From Litsea cubeba (taxonomy: Eukaryota > Streptophyta > Magnoliopsida > Laurales > Lauraceae), in assembly GCA_012931725.1 (NCBI GenBank), contig CM022944.1, forward strand, positions 107,866,003 through 107,930,002: a stretch of 64,000 nucleotides of DNA. The letters are read 5' to 3'. The notes under the pieces were generated by a model that did no database searches, was not told the origin of the DNA, and saw only the letters and a list, made by a program, of their open reading frames with translations. Shown piece by piece: positions 10,341-20,400 of the stretch; position 1 is the stretch's first letter; the number at the start of each line of letters is the position of its first letter. The translations under genes and the position numbers were made by a program.

Positions 10341-11426
10341 GGGAAATTCTAAACTCACCCACCGGTTTTTCTGAACACACCCACCCTTTTTGAAAAAAAC
10401 TAACACATGATGAAAATAACCTTCTCCCTCTCCTTCCTTCTCTCTCCCTCTCCATGCTCCGGCAATCTCGGCCCGACCCCACCGCCAACTGCACCCACTT
10501 CCCCACCCCCACCATCCCCTCGGTGCTGCCGAAGGGGAGGGAATGACAGAGAGAAAGGGAGGGAGAGGGAGAGAGATAGGAAGGGGAAGAGAGGGAGACT
10601 GGGTGGGCGGAAGGGAGTGGGAGGGAGAAAGGGAGAAAGAGGGAGATGGCAGGTGGGGGCTGCGACGATGGGCGGTGGGCGAGAGGCAGAGAGCGGGGGA
10701 GAAAGAGGGGGAGAGGGAGACTGGGCGGGCGGAGGCAGAGAATCAGATGGAGAGGACGGAGGGCAGGCGGGGAGAGGGAGGCAGCCATGCATATCTCATG
10801 TGCATATATATGATAAATCGTGCAAATGATAAATGCACGTGGTTTCCCAGCCGTGCACCTCTCTATGTGCACGGCTCCGAAACTCCGTGCACCTCTGGAG
10901 AAGACTGCGATCTGTGCACGGATAAGTTAACCGTGCAAATTATAAATGCACGGGGTTTCCCAGCCGTGCAACTCTCTACGTGCACGGCTCTGAAACTCCG
11001 TGCACCTCTGGAGAAGACTGCGATCAAGGGCTGGAAATGGTGCCTCGATCCTCTCCTGGATCCTCTCCTCTGTGCACACCTCATCCCTCGACACCTCCCT
11101 CTACAAGTAGACCGCTTCCGCGCCGACCGCCTTGGCGAGCTCGATGAGGTCGGAGCTAGGGGATTGGAGGGAGCGGCGGAGGTCTGCGATGGATTCGGCG
11201 TGGACGACGGAGGCGCGGGGTCAAAGCAGAAGAAAGGGAGGAGGGAGAGGGAGTCAGTGTGGACGACGAAGGCACGGCGCCGACAGATGACTAGCCGGCG
11301 TCGCAAGTGGTGGGTGGGGGAGAGGAGAGAAGATGAGAGAAGGAGGGAGAGAAGAGGAGGGTATTTTAGGTATTTTTTAAAAAGTGGGTGGGCTAAGCAA
11401 AAGAAGTGGTGCATATAGAATTTCCC
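10341..11426. mobile_element. Mutator-like element with captured GC-rich sequence
   Basis: The element starts GGGAAATTCTA and ends TAGAATTTCCC. Inverted similarity continues inward: CCCACC, then an A-rich block, then pyrimidine/purine-rich arms, for roughly 100 bp or more with divergence. The flanks are T-rich, so a 9-bp duplication cannot be proved. The interior is much more GC-rich than the surroundings. On the minus strand, about 11030-11215 reads like coding sequence (ESIADLRRSLQS, then DLIELAKAVGAEAVYL), which suggests a captured gene piece as in Pack-MULEs. The source gene is not recognised. Superfamily assignment rests on end structure only. Confidence 0.55.
10819..11024. repeat. Two-copy direct repeat inside the Mutator-like element
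   Basis: Two 93-bp units, 10819-10911 and 10932-11024, each start CGTGCAAAT and end GAAGACTGCGAT. They differ at a handful of positions and are separated by 20 bp. Each unit also holds several GTGCACGG/CCGTGCAC palindromic words. Confidence 0.85.
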
Positions 11427-13067
11427 CTTTTTCTTTTTTTTTTTTTTTTTTTAAATGCTTTTTTCAGAAAGACTACCTAGCAAGTCAGAAGCTAGATTAG
11501 ATTTAGAGGAGCCTAGTAGCCTATGTACCGGGGACTCATATTCCTCTTCCCTCGCTTGCCTCATTTGAGGGGCTGGTGTAGAGCATTTCGCCCTCATCGT
11601 CGTTTATTCTGTCTCCGTATCGTTCCACTTTCAACCCGAAGAAAGGAAGGGAAAGCAAAAATGGTAATCTCTCTATGGGTTTTCTTATTGCCATGATCTC
11701 ATCTATCTTCTTTAAAACCAGTTCCAATAATTTGGGGGTCTTTCTCTTCGTTTTTCGCTTCCTTACTTCAAATTCTTTGACTGAAGCTCCGTTTGGGTGA
11801 AACCCTCAATTTGCATCTTATTTGAGTTCGTCATGTGGAATTTGAGCAGGGAAAATAATTATGGGTGGGTTTTGGGCGTTTGGACGAAGCTGTTCAAATG
11901 TGATTTGGGTAAAAAATCACTTTCGAAGAGCAACCAAACACGCCTCAAGTTTGCAGAGCAATCTTTTTTTTTTCTTTCGTTTTTTTAAAGCCTACCTATG
12001 AAGTACAGACTGCTCAAAATCACTGCCCCACCATGTTTTATCTTGAATCCAATTTTGTGCCAATCGGAGTCGTGGGGCGCTTTTAGAATAGTCGCGTATG
12101 AAAGCTATTAATCAAATAAGAGCAACAAAGGGAGTCTAATCAGGTCTTTTACACAGAGGTGATATCAATCTGATTGGAATGAAAGTTTACTTAGAGATAA
12201 AGAAGAGGCAGAAATTTGGAGCGGTTGGGATTTCGATCCCACTGATGGAATTTTTAATGGTGAGCTTAGAGAATTCTCAAAGTCCGGCCTCCACGAGGAT
12301 CTGGATTCCTGTATTGTTGGTGCACAACTTTCAGTGAGCAAGATAGTTCATTTAGTGGGTACTGAAAATTCCCATATAGCATGCGGACGATTATCGGTAT
12401 TTTGTATTTGGCAGTCTAGTGGTGGGTGGAAACACAACTAAAATCTGGATACTTACTGGCTTATTCATTAATTCCCTTTTTTCTTTTTTTGAATTTTTGG
12501 GAATTTTTTCAGATTTATTAAAATTAGTGGCACTTTTTGTATCAATTTGCAAAGCCAACACCCAATCATCCCAGAATTAGTGGCATGAGTCTTGCACTGG
12601 AAAATTTTCCTTAAATTTTGGACATAGCTTATTTTAGGTCCTGTTTGTTTGATCAGTATTCCGTTCCCAGGAATTCAAATTTCAAAGCAACGTATTCCCA
12701 TCTTACGAAAAAAGAAGAAGAAGAAGAAGAATTAATGTCTTCCTATCAAACGAAGGCCGTGAAGATCCACAAAGTGCCACCGAATAGTCTCTCTTTTGGT
12801 GGGAAATGATTACACAACAATCACCCTAGAAAATTAGATCTAACGAAAGCGAGGTCTAATCTACATGCCCATCTTATATCCTTCAATTCTCACCTCTTTA
12901 ATGCTCTTGAGGATTTGCTTTACTAAGAATTCTTAGGACTTCAACACTAAGTAGGCAAACATGCCTTTTTAGAGTTTAATATTATAACTGTTAGAATTTC
13001 ATAAGTAGGCAATAATTCTCATAAGAAGCTTCATCTAGTTGTTTTGAAGTATTGTCTGTAAACTAAA
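11427..13067. other. Unassigned stretch left of the LINE fragment
   Basis: It starts with T-rich tracts. Around 11540-11660 there is a pyrimidine-rich stretch followed by an ATG and GTAATC, which could pass for a short 5' exon, but no continuation was found. Around 11880-11965 is sequence typical of small non-autonomous elements. The only coding-like piece is the ORF at 12163-12441, listed separately. No recognisable HUB2 first exon was found here. Confidence 0.4.
12163..12441 (+). pseudogene. Exon-like ORF of unknown origin
   Basis: A 92-codon open frame with no ATG at its head, directly after an in-frame TGA. It has protein-like composition (EEAEIWSGWDFDPTDG, then LREFSKSGLHEDLDSC, then VGAQLSVSKIVHLVG) and ends at a TAA. 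The upstream TTTTACACAG resembles a splice acceptor, but using it would bring the TGA into frame. I do not recognise the protein. A possible reading is a gene fragment moved by a transposon, or a dead exon. Confidence 0.35.
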
Positions 13068-14423
13068 GAAGAAAGGTGGGCTTGGGTTCAGGCCTCCAAA
13101 GCTTATGAATCAAGCTCTTATTGCCAAATGGTTGTGGAGATTAGGAGAAGAACCAGATAATCTGCGGGCTAACGTTAACATGGTCAAATATGGAGTGATG
13201 AGGAATGGTTGGGATTCTTTTTGTCCTAGTTCTTGTTACTCAGGCCTTTGGAGAGGTATTGCATCTTTGAAAGAAGCTTTCATCTCCAACATCGGGTATC
13301 AAGTGGCTTCAGGGGAGAATATTTTATTTTGGTTAGATCCATGGTTGGGGGCAAGCCACTGGCTTCTCAATTTCCTGATTTGTTTCATTGCACAAGAGAT
13401 CAATGGGAGAAAGTGTGTAACTGCATGGATGGGTGTGGGAATCAAATTCTTTGGTGCCAGATTTTCAGGAGAAACTTTTTGGAAGATGACGACAATCAAC
13501 TCTTGCATCTTCTTCGCATTCTTGGCCAGGCCAGAATCCCTCAGCATAGTCAAGACAGTACTCATTTTTTTTCGAAAATGAGTAGTTTGTGGATTTCGTC
13601 TAAAGATGTTTCTTTTTCGGTGGCTTCTTTTTTATCCTCTTCGGGATTTTAGATCTTGTGGCAGGAGGAAACCCTTTGTTCCTTTTGTGGAAGTCCTTGG
13701 CCCCACCAAGGGTCCTTACTTTCAGATGAGTGGTGTTGCAGGGCAGTATCTCACCATGGATAATCTACACCGATGAAAAATCGTAATTATTAATTCATGT
13801 CCAATGTGTCTTTCCGCTGAGGAAACAATGGACCATCTTCTCCTAAATTTCAGAGTAGCTCAAATCATTTGAAGAATGGTCCTTAGTTGGATTTGATGCA
13901 GTTGTGTACTCTCCAAATCTTCTATTCTTGACCTTTTTGAAGCCTGGATGCAGAAGATTGGTTTGAAGAGAGGAAAAGTTTTGTGGAGATCATCTTTCCT
14001 TGCGGTTATTTGGAGTATTTGGAAAGAGAGAAACCAGCACTGTTTTGATAACAAATCATCTTCTATTGAGGTTCTGATTCATAGCGTGAAATTTAGCACG
14101 GCTTTGTTGTCTCCATCCTTGGTCTCTTCATGGTTTTTAATTTGTACTCATAATACACAACTGGAGAGAGGTGGCTGCTCTACAGTCTGATGGCTGATGG
14201 TTTTTAGCTGTGACCCCTTTCTGTGGAGTGTGGGTCCTGTCTCTGTTTTGTGTTGTTTGCTTGTTTTGAATCTCTGGGCCTCTTGCTTTTTTGTTTTCTA
14301 TTCCATTCGTTTTGTGGCTTGGTTGTGTTGTTTTCCATTGTCTGTCTGTAAATATCTCTTGTACTGATGAGTGTTTTCTATGAATACAAGTTACCATTCA
14401 AAAAAAAAAAAAAAAAAAAAAAA
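13068..14423 (+). mobile_element. 5'-truncated L1-type LINE
   Basis: The translation begins KKGGLGFRPPKLMNQALIAKWLWRLG, the conserved block after the reverse transcriptase in plant L1-like ORF2. It continues with NILFWLDPWLG of the zf-RVT region and a later IWKERNQHCF-type block. Several frameshifts and stops break the frame. The element ends in a run of about 23 A residues (14401-14423), the expected tail of target-primed reverse transcription. No clear target-site duplication was found. Endonuclease and most of the reverse transcriptase are absent. Confidence 0.8.
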
Positions 14424-14674
14424 CAGTTTCTACACTATACCTTCAATTCCTTTCTGTTTTTCCTTGTGATTTTTTTTTTTTGGGAATTTCTTATTCTTTT
14501 GGTTATTCTCTTAACCAATTCATTCATGTTCTGGTGGAGAATGAGATCTGTTACATCTTGAAGTTCCTTTCACCTTTACTGCAAAATAAGGATGGCAACA
14601 GGGCAGGTTTGGAATCATGGCTAACCCAAACCCACCCATTTATGTCATCCAAAACTGACCTACCTTGTGACAGG

Positions 14675-16485
14675 TGATAAGTGCTTAATTGTTTGCAATC
14701 TAAGCCCTAATATTTGATTCATCTTGTGCTAGTCATAGTTATTTTATTTGATTTTACATAGTTTTGTTAATTTTTATGCTAAGGTCAAAAGGAGCAAAAA
14801 GAGAGGAATTAATGAAGATGATGATGGGCGTGAATCCCAAAGAAAGACCATGGTGGGTCCCATTCAAGATATTCCAGATTTCAAGAAGACTTTCTAATTA
14901 TTTGGACAACTTACAATTCTAATCAAAGAAGAAAAGCAAAAGAAAGAAAGAAGAAACCCAATCTAGGGTTAAACACCCAAAGGGGGCCCACATCTATTAC
15001 AAATAGAAGAATTTCAGAAATTAGAAAGTCTCATTCAAGTTAGAAGTGGAGTTCAAGAATGGAGAAAAACAAGGAGAAAAAGAAGGAAAGTTAAAGCAAG
15101 TCTTATTCAAGTCAAGATAGAAGTCCTAAAAGAGGGGTCCCACACTTATGTTACACGCACCAAATAGGGCCCACTTTTATGTCAAAAGTTCAGATTTAAT
15201 TCCTTGCAATTAATCTCAGATTTGTGGGTCCATGTGAATAAGTTTCTAGAAGATACAAGTGGGACCAGATTTAGAAAGCTTGCTAAAACAAGAAAGAAGA
15301 CTCCTTATTCAATCTAATTAGGTTTCCTAATTATAAGGAAGGTTGAAGATCTATTTCTACAAGGAACTACTTGCTAAAAGGGGCTGTTTTGAAGACTTAT
15401 AAATAGCATACAAGGGAAAAACGTGAACAGTACTTTCCAGCCCCATCAAGCCACGTCCAGCCACCATTCATCCCATATATTCCAGCCATATAACCAGCCA
15501 TAAGACAGCAGCCATACAGCACCTTTGGAGCATCTTTGAAGCCATCTTTGGTGAGCTTTTGGAGGAGGAATAAAAGGGAAAAGCTGCTGGCCATCCACTA
15601 CTTCACCATCATCTTCTAGTTTTATTCTTATGACTCTACTTTCTAGTTTATTTTTCATTAAAAACATGAGTAGCTAATTTTTTTAGGGCTAGGGTGTAAT
15701 TGAAACCCTAGCCTAGTTCTATGTAGTCTCTTTTGGCGTCTTTTAATTCAGATTTCAGTTTTATTGGTTGAGATTCTAAACCATGTTATTAATTGATGAG
15801 TTGTGTATATGCCATGCCAACCATGTGATGTTCAATTAATTTTAAGAGTAGCTAACTTAATTTTGATTGATCTTGATGTTATGCATCTAGGGTTTAGAAC
15901 CATGAATAATCTAAGTATATGCCATGCTTAGACTCATGCATTTATCTTTCCCATTGTTTTTATGCATTATGTTTGTTTTGACTGGGACATATGCCATGCT
16001 TAGTTTTTGCATCATAATGAGCAATTCATGTAGTATGCCACTCATGAATTAGGTTTAGGGGAATAATAATCTAGACGCATATGCCATGGTCTAGGTTGAT
16101 AGATGTCACCAATAAAATCTGATTTTTGATTAAAAGATAATAAGGGACATGCATAGGATTGGTTAGGGGAGTAGATGAAACCCTAGTTCATTCATTCATT
16201 ATTACTGTTTTTCAATTCTCATACTAGTTGTTTTTAGGTTACTTTCCAATTAGCTTTTGATACTTTAAATTACTGTTTTTAATAGTTTAATTCCACTTTT
16301 CATCATTCAATTATTCCATTTAATATTCTGATTTTTAGTTAGTTTTGACATTATTTTATCACAAGTCTTCGTGGGATCGACCTCGTACTTACAATTCACT
16401 ACACTACATAGTGATCTTGTGCGCTTGCGAGTTTTTAATTGTGTGCATACTAGTAACTTATTTCTAGGTTGCTTGGTGCATACCA
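14675..16485. mobile_element. Solo LTR with target-site duplication
   Basis: A 1,811-bp LTR starting TGATAAGTGC and ending GCATACCA, flanked by a perfect 5-bp duplication ACAGG (14670-14674 and 16486-16490). Near its 3' side it contains a segment around GGGATCGACCTCGTACTT and ACACTACATAGTGATC, typical of the LTR ends of large plant LTR elements. Short repeats of ATATGCCATG occur at about 15809, 15918, 15990 and 16081. No internal coding region remains. Confidence 0.85.
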
Positions 16486-16580
16486 ACAGGTCACTGGTCT
16501 GAAATACAAAACCCGCCCGTCATGTTTTGGACGTATGCTCATGTCAGGTTTGGTTCTAAAATAAAAATAATAATATTGAA

Positions 16581-17021
16581 GGGAATCGAACGCATGACCT
16601 CCTCTTTCATGCATTGCACCAATGCTCCGTACAAGGTTTAAAATAGCGGTTGCAGTGGGTGTAGTGGCCAATGGCCAAAACGCTACGTAGCGGTCAATAT
16701 GTAGCGGTTGCGGTGATATGTAGGGGCGTAGCGGTGTGAATTTTTTAAGTGATCAAAATAATTCATATCTTGTGTAGCAGCCAATCTTGTGTTTTTTAGT
16801 GATTTGGAAAGATATAAGGGTGGAGACAACTTTAGGAAAGGCTAGTGAGGAGAATAAATAGGAAAAATAATATTTTAAATTAAAGCTGCTTCGCTCTACT
16901 AGGTTTTAGATCATAGTGCCACTATTTTCAAAATAGCATAGCGGCCTCAACCGCTACTGCCGATAATGCGGCCGCTATGCTATTTTGAACCATGGCTCCG
17001 TACCAACTGAGCTACATGAAT
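16581..17021 (-). other. tRNA-like (SINE-type) sequence split by a MITE
   Basis: Read on the minus strand, 17014-17003 gives TAGCTCAGTTGG, a good RNA polymerase III A box. Bases near 16592-16581 give GTTCGATTCCC, a good B box. The two are brought to tRNA-like spacing once the inserted MITE at 16633-16994 and its duplicated 9 bp are removed. The anticodon arm is unclear, so this is a tRNA-derived element or a degenerate tRNA and not a functional tRNA gene. Confidence 0.6.
16633..16994. mobile_element. Mutator-like MITE (TAGCGG family, copy 1)
   Basis: A 362-bp element with inverted ends: GGTTTAAAATAGC near the left edge pairs with GCTATTTTGAACC near the right edge with one mismatch. A perfect 9-bp duplication GCTCCGTAC lies at 16624-16632 and 16995-17003; nine bases is the Mutator length. 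The interior is rich in GTAGCGG and CCGCTAC words. A longer related copy lies at 28719-29365. Confidence 0.8.
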
Positions 17022-17309
17022 TCTGTTTAAATTTTTTAGTAATTCATATAAAAATGAAATATGGGTGGGGCGAGACATGACACTATGACAGCCAAACCCG
17101 ATCTGGTTATGAGCTGACAAATCCATACCTGTCTTGAACCTGAGAAATCCACTATCATACTTGCTCCTGATAGGACCAGGTCAGGGTGGGTCCCCATTTA
17201 AACCCAACCATTACCATCCAAAAGCAAAACATTCAAAATTGTATGATATCACTGTTCCTGCTAACTATGAAGAAAAAGATATGACCATAATTCATATTTG
17301 TATTTGCAG

Positions 17310-17471
17310 GTTGATGCAGCAGTTCTCCAGTGTCAGAACCAAAAACTTTTCCAGCAGTTAGATGCACAGAGAAATGAAATGCATATACTGGAAGGAAAGT
17401 TTAAAGAATTAAAAGAAAAACAAGTTTCATATGATGATACCTTGATTACAGTGAACAAACTCTGGAATCAG
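17310..17471 (+). CDS. HUB2: HUB2 exon A (N-terminal coiled coil)
   Basis: 54 codons, phase 0 at both ends. The acceptor is TATTTGCAG and the donor GTAACC. It encodes VDAAVLQCQNQKL through NKLWNQ, the conserved start of the HUB coiled coil. An upstream exon with the start codon is required. Confidence 0.93.
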
Positions 17472-20400
17472 GTAACCTTTCATTTTCTCCTTTTCTGCTT
17501 GTCCTTTTATTTTCAGATTTTTGCCTTCTGACATGGGTTTCATCCCTTGGTAAACTATAGTTAAATGACGACTTGATCCTACTTGGACTGCGAGCTGGAG
17601 GGTATGAAAAGGGTTTACAAGCTTTGGATCATGCAGATCGTTCTAGAGGTTGCTTACAGTATCTCTTTTAATATAGCTGTTATTGAAGTTATTTTTTTTT
17701 GTTCCCTTCTCGAGGATAAGATTGATTCAATTTGCTTTACTTCTCTAGGTTCTATTCCATCATGCCCCCCAGAGGAGACATTTCTTTATAGACTTGTAGA
17801 AGCAGGTCATACTGAAAGCATTGGAGCTAATGCAACAATCAAATATGTAAAAGAAACCCTTGCGTCACGCCATTCATGCACTATGAAGTTTATGAAACAC
17901 CTCAAGGAGGCAATTGATTCTCAAAGAGCTAAAACTGAGAACTTGGCACTGATTCTAGGTGGAAAAGTACCTGCAGAAGGTAAGAAATCCTTTGAATAGT
18001 CCACTTTTCTCATTGCCACGAGTTCATGGCTAGGCATTACTTTGTCTAATTGAACAAGAATAAGTGGATAGGGTGCCATTAAAAAAAAAAAAGAATAAGT
18101 GGATAGGGTCATCACTTCAGAAGCCTATACAGTCCTGATCCGTAATATTCAATGAACCAGACCCAATGTAAATGATCCATACAGTTGGGTATGACAAGCC
18201 CCAATGTAAACAAGGGTTCCTTAAAATTTTTTCATGGTCGGAAGATCTTAATCCTCTCATTTGCTCAATAATTGGCTAATAGCCGACTGTTAAAAATGCA
18301 TACATCAACTGTTTTAAAAAAAAGTTAGAAAAAGGATTTTTTCTTTTCTTATCTTCCATCATTTGATGTTTTGGGGTTCCCGGATGTCCTACTGAACGAA
18401 TTATTATAACTGTTTGAATTACTGAAATATGGGCTCATATGGGCTGCACCCACATGTATGATTGTGAACTGAGGATGTGATTAATATCCAGAGGTCCTGA
18501 GTACGTACAATTAGAGCCAATTGCAAATTGACCCAGACTGTTGATTTGGTGATGGGCTCCTGCTCCACTATTTTATATAGGGCCCTCATGGTTTTCCTGT
18601 TAGGACGCACTATGCCTTCTAATTGGTGGATTTTAGTTGGATGGCTAATAACGAAACATGGCAACAATCCCCACTTGCATTAGAAAAAAAGGCCAAAATT
18701 ATCTAGATATTTAGGGTCTCAGAATCTTGTTCTTTTTTCGTCCCAGGGCATGGTCTATCCATCTTGGATCCATTAGGTGAATGTTTCGGATCCCTAATGT
18801 TCTCTACCGAGTTGCATGGACATTGCCAAGTCTCATGTGGCTTGACTGAGTCTTGATGCATTGTGGCTGCATCACTTGGACTTGGTGGTAATTGAGTTGA
18901 TCACTTAAACTAAGTTTAAAATCATGTATTTATGGCTTTAATATTTGCTAAATGTGGAATAATTAAATTAAACTATTAGCAAAGAAAGAGACTCGTTCAA
19001 AAGCCTTTTAAACAACAAATTAAAACATCAGTTTATATGTGACAATGGATTGGTTAAAACATTTGAAAAAAGTAAGATGTGATAAATATCTAAATGGACA
19101 AAAAGTTGAATCATTGTTTTCAATTTTCTCTTTTCTCCTTAACTGAAAGTCCACAGGTCTGTATCCTCTGACTCCAGCTCCATATATCCTTTAGTGGGTG
19201 CACAGATTTGAAATCATGCGAACGTCCAGACCACTCATCATCACTGTCCCACCATATTTCATTCCTTAGGATTTTTTTCATTTAAAAAAAAAATTTCTTT
19301 TTTTGATCAATGGAGTAAAGTGACCTTTTCTTGCTTCTTTTGGCGATGATCAATTTGACTGTTGCAATAGCTCTGGTTGGAATGAAATTTTGATTTGATC
19401 AGTTTGGACTCCAAAGGAAGTGCAACGCTAATGGATCTAGAGGACTCAAGAGACTTCTCTGAGTCTTGAATCTGGCAACTTGATTCAGTTAAGTGAAACC
19501 TAATTGATTGGAAAACCACAAAATGCGACCCTAAACCCAAATCAACTGGAATTAAATGCTGAAAATCAAGGACAAAGAAGGATTACTCAGCCAAATAGTC
19601 AATAATCTGCTGTAGATCCTCAATCTGATGGAGATAAGATCATTCCAACGGATAAGAATATAAAAATAAATTTTATTCAAAGTTCTGAAAGCACTATGCC
19701 TTGGTTGTCCAACATACAGCATCCATATAGTGCATAAAAAACCCTAAATCTTTAAATTACTTCCCACCATCAATCTAAACTCTTAAACACTAAAATCCAT
19801 AGGATTTAATACTTCTAACTTACTTCAAATAGCTTTAAATAAACTTAAAATAGTTAAAACAGAAAAACTTTATTTTGGGAACGTCCAGAACTGCTTGGAG
19901 AGAAGGAATTTGGGGCAAATGTGGCCCACCATCTGGTCGGACGGAAATCCAGCAGTGTGAGGCTGTCATGGGTTTGGACTGCTCATTGAGGCCAATTCTC
20001 AATCCTTTAGTGCTCTCAAATTGATTCATAAACCTTTCAGAGAGCCAATTGATGTAATCAATGGCAATCATCCATAGATATGAGCTGACTGGCATCATCC
20101 TCTTCTGATTGGAGAGGATTTGATCCTTGAATTTGGATACCACATCGACTTTGGAGAAGATGTGCTTTTATGAATTTTGTTGGAGATATCTGCCTTTAAA
20201 GTTTCTGTTGGGGGGTATATATGATGCAAGAGCAAATGACCCAATCAATGAAAATTATATATTAGATCATGCCCTAATATATTCAAATCAGTTTGATCTA
20301 TCAAATGGGGTCTTGATTAGCTTACATAAGGGCCAGATCAATTGGAAAGGCCCAAATAAGAAATTGAGCAGTCAAGATAGGCCCATAACAAACCCAAAAT

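Larger units (their letters stand above)
14591..17216. repeat. Old interspersed repeat, split by later insertions
   Basis: The left edge reads GGATGGCAACAGGG and the right edge ends CCATTACCATCC, giving GGATGG-type inverted edges. Several GGGTTTGGGTT/AACCCAACC-like words lie near both ends. With the solo LTR (14675-16485) and the MITE (16633-16994) removed, the rest is about 450 bp and includes a tRNA-like segment. The family is not identified, and the outer limits are only approximate. Confidence 0.45.

Noticed and set aside
10261..11418. Several long overlapping open frames on both strands (up to 291 codons) at 10.3-11.4 kb
   Set aside because: They result from GC-rich, purine/pyrimidine-biased low-complexity DNA in the Mutator-like element. 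The products are Arg/Glu/Gly or Ser/Pro/Leu repeats with no domain.
11655..11662. An ATG followed by GT in pyrimidine-rich DNA, as a possible HUB2 first exon
   Set aside because: No HUB2-like N-terminal coding follows in the next 5.6 kb, and a one-codon first exon cannot be supported without a transcript.
16581..17021. A functional tRNA gene
   Set aside because: The sequence is split by a 362-bp element, and the anticodon arm does not pair convincingly.
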